Assembly: GCF_947179165.1 (NCBI RefSeq)
Contig: NC_077240.1
Coordinates: 80,798,001 to 80,862,000, forward strand
Direction of reading: 5' to 3'
DNA length: 64,000 nucleotides
Source: Solanum dulcamara
Lineage: Eukaryota; Streptophyta; Magnoliopsida; Solanales; Solanaceae
The position numbers were made by a program, and so were the translations under genes. Positions 55,301 to 64,000 of this stretch are shown here, in pieces. The notes beneath the pieces were generated by a model that worked only from the letters and a program-made list of their open reading frames with translations, was not told where the DNA came from and did no database searches. Position 1 is the first letter of the stretch. Each line of letters begins with the position of its first letter.

Positions 55301-58300
55301 TGAAAAATGGTCACAAGATGTTTTGACATGCTCTTTCTTTTTGCTTTTTTTTGTTGTTGTTGGTATATATCTCTTAAAAACGCTTGTAGGGGAGCCTTGG
55401 AGCAATGGTAAAGTTGTCTCTGTATGGTCACGGGTTTGAGCCGTGGAATCAATAAGCTGCCTACATTACACCCCCTTGTCGTGCGGCCCTTGCCTCAACA
55501 CTAGTGAATGCACCGGGCTTCCCTTATTAATCTCTTAAAATGCTAAAAACTAATTTTGTAGCTTAATGTAACTATTGCAGCTTTACTTGATTTTGGAAGC
55601 TTGTGTGGCTTATAGAAAGTATAATTTAACCCGGGAAGCAATTGGAACCAAGTTTAAGGCAGCGTATTTGCGTTGTAGTTGAGATTTTTAATACACACAA
55701 TTGAGATGAGAATCAAAGAGTTGGGGTTTAACAATGCTTATCCAAGTGTTACTTAATCTCAAAATCAACATTTTCTCTCATAAAAACATTATCAAATATC
55801 ACCAGAAGATATATTCTACTCTCAGTTGATTGCAGACTCGGTAATAATTCTTCACCAAACTTTTTGTTGTGCTCAATGTTATAAGACCTACAAACTTGTG
55901 ATAAATTCTCAACAGAAACTAAATGATGAGAATACCCTGCAACATTTGAAACATCTAACTAAATATAGCAAAAATGTAGGATATTTTAGCTTATATCTGT
56001 AGCAGGCTAGCAGCTAGACAAGATCTCTTATAACATCCAGCTGGTGTTATACATCGGAAGACAAATGACATAAAATTTGACACCAAAGAACATTGTTATG
56101 TTTATAAGCATCGATGCATTGAAAAAACATGAAAAACATAAATGACACATTCCATCAATTTTAAGATTCTAATATCCCAAATAATCTACCTCTACGAGGT
56201 AGTGGTAAGGCCTACTTACACTCTATCCTTCCCAGACCCTACTTAGTGGGATTTCACTGGGTATGTTGTTGTTGTAATATACCAGGTAAAAGATTTGACT
56301 CATTCAACTTCCCAACAAAATTCAAGCATAATTCATTGGATTATTCTTTTGAATATTTCTTTTAGACGTTCCAGAGAAATAATTTGGTAATCAAAGAGTG
56401 AGGTCAGTGCCCAGAGGATTGATACACAGTAGCTGAATTGCAACTATTAAAAAAAAGAATACAACACAACAGGGGGTGTCGGACATGTTGAGTGACTAGT
56501 AATGGTTTTCGTATGAGGGTTCATCAGTTCATTATTAAGTAATATATCCAGTGAAGAAGCCCAACCCAAAGTAAATGTAACAGATTAAAACTTTTAAGTG
56601 TATCATGGTGGAAAAAAGAAATGATCAGTGATCCTATATCGTAGTTATCAATCTAAAACGAACTAATCATGCCTAGAGCAGCTACTATAGCAAATGTTAA
56701 TTTCTTTCCGCGTACAGATGTATCTGCACAGAACAAACTGGCATAGAGAAAAAAATAAATTGATCAGTCAGGTCAACACATAAAGAAGCAATGTGTTTTA
56801 TCTATCCTCCTATACTGAATTCGCCTTTAAAGAACCTTATGGTTTCTTTCTAAAGGACCACTACAAATGGAAATCACCAGCTAGATGCTCGGGTCCTTTC
56901 TAAAGGAAATACAAGTTCACGAGATGATACAGCTAAAAACATATTGTTATCGTTTCATCTCCAGCATACAACTTTAGTTATCCGTGTCTCAGAGGAATAC
57001 ACAAGTATCATGAATGTCAATTTATAATAAAGCATAAAAAAAATATAGAGTCAACGAATCCAACAAGTTCATCTCAGAAGGAATATATTGTTATTCCACA
57101 AATTTATCAAAAATAAGTGCTATTGATGCACCTATTTCAAGTGTTATTGTAGTTTTAAGCATCAACTCACATTCTCTCCAACATACAATGTCCAATTGAT
57201 CAATACAACAATCCAGAAGATATAGTATCTGACCCAAAAATAACAGAACATCCTAATTAATCGGCTAATCAGAAATAAAATAGCCTTCACTTTTTAAGAA
57301 GTTATGACTTAATGCTACGTCAGGAGGACAACATCATTCATCAATTCTCATGAGAAAGGGCTTTACTTAGTGGGAAGCACGAGTAAAATAGCCAAGTTGT
57401 TGCATCATGTTCAACAACAACAACATAATACCCGGTGTAATACCACAAGTGGGGTGGCCTTACTCCTACCTTAGAGGTAAAGAGACTGTTTCTGATAGAC
57501 CTCGGCTAAAAAAACAGTCTCAAGCAGTCCCACGAAAGAAGGAACCAAAGTACAAAAGACAACAACTAATAACAAAAACAACAGATAGTAACAAAATAGA
57601 AAAACTACAACAAAACAATACGATAATTGAAGTACAAGAAATCAACATATAGTAACAAAAATCGAAGGGAAATAAACTACAGGAGCAATACTATGACTAC
57701 TAATATAAACGGACAACAAGACAACGCACTGTTACCTACTAACCTTCTATCCTAATTTGTGTCCTCCACACCCTCCTATCTAAGTTCATGTCCTCGGTAA
57801 GCTAACACTACATAATGTTCAACTAAGAGAAATAGTTGGATGCTAAGGAATTCATTGTTGAAGCATCACGAAAAGTAATATTCAGTAGTATCAAAGAGTT
57901 TAAGTATTCGAGCACTAGTAAACTAACGCTTTGATATTCTATATGGGAATTTAAGAGCATATGGAAACTAGAAGACCAAACTTTGATTTAAAAAAAAATA
58001 ATCCAAATTTTACCTGTCTATCAATCTTCTTCGGCTCAACTGGTTCACTCGCCGCCATAACTTGGGATGCTGATGCCAACTCTTCAACCTTCTTTGGTTC
58101 CAAAAGTGAAACAACATTCTTAAGTTTAACAAGTTGCTCTTCAGAAGGAACATCCATCACAGCCCAAATTTCCCCACTTTCTTCTTTCAACTCAAATCCA
58201 ACAAATTCCAATAGCTCCACTCCTCCTACAACATCACCTATAGCCTCCTTTATCTTCGGATTCCCCATCCGTATTTTCCTAAACTTCCCATTAGTTGGTT

Positions 58301-58862
58301 CCTTCCCTATATTCTTTAACAACTTTATAATAACCTCCACTGATCCATCTGAAGGTTTTCCTGAAACATATACACTAACACATTCTTCCACTTCACTCTT
58401 AACTTCTTCAATTTTACTTTCAACTCCCAAATTACTCACTTCAGGGACTAAACAGTTATCAATATGAGCTGAAACCTCTTCTTCAGAACCAAAAACAGTA
58501 CCACAAACAGGACATTCAAAAACATTAAGTGAATACCCTTTTGGATTCCTCTCACCAGAAGTGACTAATTCACTATATGGATCAAACCCTTCCTTTATTT
58601 CACTTTTGTTAACATGATTAACACATTTATTCTCAATTCTTTGATCAGAATTACTTGGTTTTTGAGGCAAAGTTTTTGTATTTTGCTTTGTATGTAAATT
58701 TTGTGATGACAAATTATTGACATGATTTGGGGGTGGTCCTGAAGAAGAAGAAGAAGAAGAAGAAGAACTACCCAAGACTCTACCTTGGCCTTTAAACTTA
58801 CCTGAAGAAGAAAAGGAAACTTTTTTCATGAACCCTTTCATTTTGTCCTTCATATCACCCAT
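52314..58862 (-). CDS. PUX2: UBX-domain protein, PUX2-like (exons 58862..58014, 53994..53716, 52568..52314)
   Basis: Three phase-0 exons give 460 residues, the length I recall for Arabidopsis PUX2. In order: a basic start [20 protein letters not shown]; a serine run (32-41) from a GAA-type repeat; a C2H2/C-type finger [20 protein letters not shown] then C (C117, C120, H133, C137); a PUB domain (about 170-255, [20 protein letters not shown] ... [16 protein letters not shown]); a helical stretch [20 protein letters not shown]; and a UBX domain (about 346-430, [20 protein letters not shown] ... [12 protein letters not shown] ... SALLKFKP). UBX and PUB domains bind the AAA ATPase CDC48/p97, so the likely role is as a CDC48 adaptor (known of the family). 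Intron 1 is 4.0 kb and full of retroelement debris; intron 2 is 1.1 kb with a 21-base G run. Confidence 0.93.
53523..53543. repeat. Homopolymer of 21 G in PUX2 intron 2
   Basis: A pure G run preceded by ATCC. On the gene strand it is C21. It may be partly a sequencing or assembly length error. Confidence 0.85.
54640..54745 (+). mobile_element. RTE LINE 3' tail in PUX2 intron 1
   Basis: GAGGGTCTATCAGAAACTAC ... TTTACCCTCCCCAAACCCCA ... GATTACATTGGGTTGTTGTT; antisense to the gene. Confidence 0.75.
55389..55525 (+). mobile_element. AU-type SINE in PUX2 intron 1
   Basis: GGGGAGCCTTGGAGCAATGG, B box GGGTTTGAGCC, then GCTGCCTACATTACACCCCC and CACCGGGCTTCCCTT, the AU SINE consensus as I know it, with an internal deletion. 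Flanked by an imperfect target duplication TCTCTTAAAAACGCT (55370-55384) and TCTCTTAAAATGCT (55531-55544). Confidence 0.85.
56188..56276 (+). mobile_element. RTE LINE 3' tail in PUX2 intron 1
   Basis: CTACCTCTACGAGGTAGTGG ... CCCAGACCCTACTTAGTGGG and ATTTCACTGGGTATGTTGTT with a TTGTTG tail. Confidence 0.75.
57410..57525 (-). mobile_element. RTE LINE 3' tail in PUX2 intron 1
   Basis: Starts CAACAACAACAACATAATAC, then GGTGTAATACCACAAGTGGG and GAGACTGTTTCTGATAGACC: the tail in the sense orientation of the gene. Confidence 0.75.
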
Positions 58863-60541
58863 TTTTCAAGAACACCCTTTTGATAAAACCTATCAATCAA
58901 TCAAATCAAATCAAAATCTTGAAAAAGTTCAACCTTTATTATATGGGTTTTTTTATTTTGTATTTATATATATCAAGAAAGTGAGGAAAAGGGGATTTTT
59001 TGTCTCCTTAGATTTCTTTCTGGGGCTGAGAAATCTAAGGAAAAAGCTTAGGTTTTCTTGAAGGATGGGGTTGAAGATTGAAATTTGGGAAGAAGAAACA
59101 ACGAGAACGTGGAAATTAGACTATTATTATTTTTTTCATTTTAAGAAATTTGATTTTGGATTTTCTAACAATGAATTATTAAGGCGTGTTTGGGTGGAAT
59201 GTTCTATAAAACGCGGGATTTTGGAATATTGGAGTTGTCAAACCATATGTGCTTCTAGGATCGGTTGACATGTGGACTAAATTATTTTGAGAGTATAATT
59301 TTGAAACTATAATTTATAAATTAATTTATTTTATTTAAAAGGTAGGAGAAAATAGGTGAAATATTTAGAATTAAATTTGAAATTAGATTTATGTCGTTTT
59401 TGATTGATAGGTATTTTAGGTTATGTTTATGTATTGTGTTTTATTAAATTATTATATCAGATAGGATGTATATTATGTCATGTAGTTTGCATTGATTATT
59501 TATTTAATTTTATATAAATTTAAATATTTGTATATATATATATATATCTAAAATTAAAATACATAAATATCAGCTCATACCAAACATCAATTCAAACTCT
59601 AGAATATTTACTAAACTCCATGAAAAAGTTTTAGAGTTTTAACTATATTAGTTTATATTTTAGGACATTGTCGTGTAATTTCACTTGTCAATTTTTTTTT
59701 ACAGCAAAACTTGTTCAAATTCCATGACATAATTATGAAGTATCAACTTATAAAAGTTGAGACTCCAAAAAAATTGTCCTAGAGTTCAAAACAGATACTA
59801 AAGAGTAAAATAATCTTTTCATATTATGTCACGTACATATTTCACTCATCTATTTTAAAATGTATATATTTTATATCATTCTATCGTAGGGCGTTTGAGG
59901 CACGTTTCATTTCTTGATTTCCTTATTGTCTTTGCTTATAACGTAAGTAATAGACTTTGGAGTTTTTATAAAAATATATTTGTCATACTTTAGTTTTTAA
60001 TTTGTCACAAAGAAATTGTCATAGTTCCAAAATAAGTTATCAATTTGTCTCTATTTTGATTCAAAAGATAGCCTATGGCGATCGACTTTCTTTAAAAATA
60101 TAGCAGAACTGATCAGATAATTTATCAAAAAATAATTATTTTATTCTTAATGAGATGACGTATAGTCCATATAAATAATCTCAACTTATTTTAAATCACA
60201 AATTTTCAAAAAAAAGAAAAGAAATTGTCTTCAATCAAATAAATATCACAGAAATTAAAACAAATGAAATAGTTTGTTGAAAAAAAATCATGTTTACTTT
60301 TGGGAGGCGAAATAGATGACCAACACTCAACAGTAATAGAAGGAATGCTGACACTTGTGCCTTGGAATAGCTCAAATAAAAAAGAATTTAATCTTGTCTG
60401 AATTCAGGAATGACCCATCCTCTAGAATAGTTATTGTATGAGATATATCTAATGCTAGATGTAGAGGGACCATTGATCCTTCCTTTCTATTCCTCGAAAA
60501 GAGGACCGGGGGAAGTATAAGGGACAATATCTGCTTTTGAC
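58863..60541. other. PUX2 upstream region and AT-rich spacer
   Basis: 58863-59050 is the probable promoter and leader, with AATATAAAT-type words. The rest is AT-rich, with (TA)n at about 59530-59545. No gene recognised; short plus-strand ORFs at 58828-59268 show no known motif. Confidence 0.45.
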
Positions 60542-61433
60542 TAGGGCTGTTCACAGTTTTGGTTAAAATCAAAATCAAACCAAAAATTTAACCAAATCGA
60601 ATAAAAAAACCGACATTTGGTTTGGTTTGGTTTGGTTTGGTTTTAAATTTGAATAACCGATAATATTTGGTTTGGTTATGGTTATAGGAAAAAATAACCG
60701 AATAAATAACCGAACCAAACCGATAATTATATACATAAAATTTATAATTATTTATATGTATAATATTAGTTTTTCATAAATAATTAAAGATATTTTATAC
60801 CTTTTAATTATTAATTTAATATTAATCTACTTATTTTTAAGGCCCAACAATTCAAGCCCAACTCTCAAGCCCAATTCTAAATCCTAAATTCCTAATAAGC
60901 ACTAAACACTTAAACAGCAGACAGCAACATAAGGTAAAAGTTAAAACTTTAAAACCCTAGTATCTATTTTTCTTTTACATTTCTATTCCTCTCACGTTGG
61001 TTTCTCACAAAGTCACATACCCGCAGTCATAGACTAACAGTGAAGGCTCAAAAGCAAGTTCAACTTCTCAATCCCAAGTACAAGATTGTCAAATTTTGAG
61101 AAGGTTTATAAGAAGTTTTTCAAATTTTAAATTGATTTTAAGTTGTTTTCTTTTTTGTTTAGAATGTTTAAGTTGTTTCCTTTTCTGTTTCGAATCTCTG
61201 TTGGCCGTGAGGAAAAAAGAGCTTCGTAAGAATTTAAAGAATGTAGAGAGAGAATATTTGAATTGTATCGGCTAGTCATAAACCGAATAACCGAACCAAA
61301 CCGACAATAACCAAACCCGTGGTTATTATTTTACTTGGTTTGGTTATGGTTTTAGACATTTAATAACCGATTAAATTGGTTTGGTTATGGTTTTAATCAA
61401 TAACCGATCCAAACCGAACCATGAACACCCCTA
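60542..61433. mobile_element. hAT-like element with 8-bp target duplication
   Basis: 892 bases, ends TAGGGCTGTTCA and TGAACACCCCTA (inverted), flanked by CTTTTGAC on both sides (60534-60541, 61434-61441). Subterminal arrays of TTTGG words (TTTGGTTTGGTTTGGTTTGG) and ACCGAACCAAACCG are inverted to each other. The centre (60840-61260) is less repetitive, with a leader-like stretch. No transposase frame seen. Confidence 0.85.
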
Positions 61434-61533
61434 CTTTTGACTAATAGAAAGAATCTCTAGTAATTAATAAACAGTGAGTATTTATAAGTTCAAGTTTTTA
61501 CATTACATAGTAACATTAACATGTACAACATCA

Positions 61534-63135
61534 TCATGATTTAAAACTACATGTCCATTTTATTTGATTAGTCACTGCAACCATTGAAGGTCTTTTAGTA
61601 GGATTCTTGAAAGTACAACAAATTGCTAGTTCTAACAATTGAACCATTTGATCTCCAAATTCTTGGTAGTTTTGCACCATACTTTTGTCAAAAACATCAA
61701 TAATAGGCTTTTCTTGAAACATTATTCGAATCCAACTAGGCAAATCAACCCCTTTGTTCTTGCCAATGGTGTCTAACGGGGCCTTACCCGTTAGTAATTC
61801 CAACAACATGACACCAAAGCTGTAGACATCTGATTTTTGAGAAATGTCGTAGGCATATCCCACTTCTGGTGCTTGATAGTCCGCTTTGAGGGCTAATTTG
61901 GGGTTTGACATGAAAAATCTGAATAATCCTTGATCTGAGAGACGTGCATCGAAAGAATTGGTGAGTAGAACATTGGATGACCTTATGTTACCATGGCAAT
62001 TGCTAGGGTCCTGAGCATGGAGAAATTCGAGGCCACGAGCAACTCCATAAGAGATTCGAGTCCTTACTTCCCATGTGAGTTGGGATTTCTTAGCCTCTCC
62101 ATTTTCTATGTAACATGTCAAGTTAATCCAACAATAATGTAACGTGAAGGAAAATTAAGGGAACAAGATTGGTTGTCAAGAATGTAGTATGAATGATATT
62201 ACAATAAAGCTGATGAATGCACTAGTTATGTAGAATTCTTCAAGAATTTTTATAAATAACAATATTTTTGAAGAAAATGCACCTTAAACTTAACTCATTT
62301 TTAAAATTTAGCTCATGAACGGAATATTTTCAAGTATAAGGACTTAATAACTCATTATTTTACTCAATATGATATACTTGACACCACCCAACACCTAGTC
62401 TTGAACATCTAGAGAGCGACCAACATTTGAGTAAACCAAGAATAAAATTGAGTTTGATTTCAATACCATGTGAAGAAAATGCAAATTAAATCTTACTCAA
62501 TTTTAAAACTACTTTATTAGATAAAAATTGTTCAAAATTATACACGAAAACAATATCTCACTCCCTCAACCAATATGAAACATTTGATGGTATTATACGC
62601 TTTCTCATTGATCTTAAAGAGATTCTTGTGTTTCTTGGCAAAATAAAAGTTGGTTTATTTGAATAGGACATGAGATTATAAGATAGAATACTCTCGACAT
62701 TCAGACTATTATCTTAGACAAAAAATTGAAATACAAATCTAATAGTTCTTTCCCAGGAGAATAAAGGAAATTAGAAGACTTACTATGCAAAAGGGAGGCC
62801 AAGCTACTCATAGTCATGTAATCAAATACAAGAAGTTTCTCATCTTTTGAATAATAAAAAGCTCTTAGTGGAAGCAAACTCTGCTGATGATCACTCAATT
62901 TTGCCAATTCTTGAACCTTTTTCTTGAATTCCTCTTTAACCAAATAACAATCTTTTAACCTCTTAACAAACACAATTTTTCCATTTTCCAATTCTGCCTT
63001 GTAGCTACTTCCAAAAGTTCCCTTTCCCAATAGCTCTGCTTCTGATCTCAACAAGTCTACTAAATCATACTCCTCTTTAGTATTCTCAAAAAACACTAGC
63101 TTTTGATTCACAAATGTTGTTTGATTTTGTGCCAT
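61534..63135 (-). CDS. Receptor-like pseudokinase without ectodomain (exons 63135..62784, 62105..61534)
   Basis: Two exons (donor CATA|GTAAGT, acceptor ACATAG|AAAAT) give 307 residues that are nearly all kinase domain, close to the LRR-RLK III 'probable inactive receptor kinase' group (RKL1/RLK902 type). Seen: glycine loop LGKGTFGSSYKA (36-47), lysine in VFVKRLKD (K58), HGNI in place of HRD (155-158), SDQG in place of DFG (174-177), APE (196-198), SDVYSFGVMLLELLTGKAPL and KRPSM. Loss of HRD and DFG aspartates argues against ordinary catalysis, as known for the group. The usual LRRs and membrane segment are missing; upstream to the window end there is none. The ATG at 63135 is the first in frame; a possible upstream exon start after CATTAG (about 63176) would add KYIDFLVLSVLEHK. 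Confidence 0.82.
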
Positions 63136-64000
63136 TTTGTGCTCCAAAACACTTAGGACAAGAAAGTCAATATACTTCTAATGTCAAATCATAGTCAACT
63201 AGGATACTCAGTTGATGTATGCAGACTTTACCCTTTATCTTTGTGAGGCATAGAAGTTGTTTTCTGTAGACCCTTAACTCAAAAAAAGTATAATCAAAAC
63301 AGAATTGAAAGAAAAATATAACAACTACAAAATAGCAAGATGAACAAAGCAAAGAAGCAACTTGTAATAAAACAACTAGGATAGTATATAGGAAAATCAG
63401 TCCACTGCGGTGCCGAAAACAAGATAAGATGAATATGAATGTTGAAAGAACATTAAGACTCAGCTAAGGTATGGAAAAACTCCCGGTAATAGGGATATAT
63501 GTGAAAACTTTTATTCCTATCTTATCATTTTTTAGAAATTGTTCTCTCATAACACGATGAAATTATAGCATGACATACTACTTCAATGGCTCGAAATGAT
63601 CTCGATAGCTAAAAAAAAAAAGGATCATTTAGGTGCCAATTGTTTTTTGTGTGGTCTAATTAATAAAAAGGTTTTTAGTTGAAGATTCAAAGAGAAAATA
63701 ATATGTCTGACATTTTACATCTCATTGTCTGTTAAATATTTCAAAAGTCAACTTAAGATGTATATTTATATTAATATAATATAAAGACTAATTAATCAGA
63801 TTATGATGGAAATGACTTGTAAGTCACCTACTCTATGTTAAATCTTATTTATCTTTTTGTTTAGACCTTAGGGACATTCCCAAATAAGTTGACGAGATAT
63901 TTACACTACTATTTTTTTTTTTTAATTATTAATGCATATATCAAAGAAAAATGAAAAGGAGAAAGTGGCCAACAAGTGCAACAGAAAGCCTTATATTTAG
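63136..64000. other. Upstream flank of the pseudokinase gene
   Basis: A diverged minus-strand RTE LINE tail at 63205-63290 (TTGATGTATGCAGACTTTAC ... TTTTCTGTAGACCCTTAAC). Otherwise AT-rich; no LRR exon or other gene recognised up to the window end. Confidence 0.5.

Noticed and set aside
57961..58467. 168-residue plus-strand frame
   Set aside because: Antisense of PUX2 exon 1.
58828..59268. Two plus-strand frames upstream of PUX2
   Set aside because: No domain and no codon bias; they cover the PUX2 leader in antisense.

Overview
The window is nuclear DNA of a flowering plant, almost certainly the family Solanaceae and probably Solanum. It is AT-rich, its genes have GT-AG introns, and it is full of LTR retrotransposons, SINEs, RTE-type LINE tails and DNA-transposon MITEs. 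It carries Hcr9 (Cf-9-type) receptor sequences and an AU-type SINE. Tomato, potato and relatives cannot be told apart by eye. No bacterial operons, CRISPR arrays or replication origins are present.

Layout. (1) 1-3694: 3' part of a dynein light chain (LC8-type) gene; its penultimate exon has been tandemly copied three more times inside the last intron, with decay. (2) 3737-25072: a resistance-gene cluster rebuilt by duplication. A roughly 1.2-1.5 kb block lying in front of an F-box start codon occurs twice (3737-5246 and 23863-25072). The first copy is split at the start codon by a 5.1 kb Copia element with a 5-bp target duplication. Between the copies lie an intact 878-residue Hcr9 receptor-like protein gene (12479-15115) with a duplicated upstream region, a PPR remnant, a LINE endonuclease fragment fused to a 3' Hcr9 fragment, and a Gypsy-like LTR with a solo LTR nested in it. 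(3) 25048-27843: a three-exon F-box gene, SKIP28-like. (4) 31188-34598 (-): a seven-exon JAZ repressor (TIFY6B/JAZ3-like) with a split Jas motif. (5) About 34.9-49.5 kb: no host gene; MITEs, a MULE-like element with 9-bp target duplication, a hAT element with 8-bp duplication, and a second Copia element (43098-48692, TSD TATGA). (6) 49472-50490: exons of an aminotransferase pseudogene between inverted repeats (candidate Pack-MULE), then a piece of plastid DNA with a decayed trnR-ACG. (7) 52314-58862 (-): PUX2-like UBX protein gene with a 4-kb intron filled with SINE and LINE debris. (8) 61534-63135 (-): a kinase-only, probably inactive receptor-like kinase.

Functionally the intact genes are a candidate cell-surface immune receptor (Hcr9), a jasmonate repressor (JAZ), two genes of the ubiquitin/CDC48 world (SKIP28-like F-box, PUX2-like) and a pseudokinase. 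They are neighbours, not an operon. SKIP28 and PUX2 are also close neighbours in Arabidopsis as I recall it, so the 25-59 kb part may be an old conserved block, whereas the Hcr9 part is young and reshuffled. I found no wholly new system. The most unusual structures are the exon array in the dynein gene, the LINE-Hcr9 chimera, the candidate Pack-MULE and the immediate stop on Jas-intron retention.
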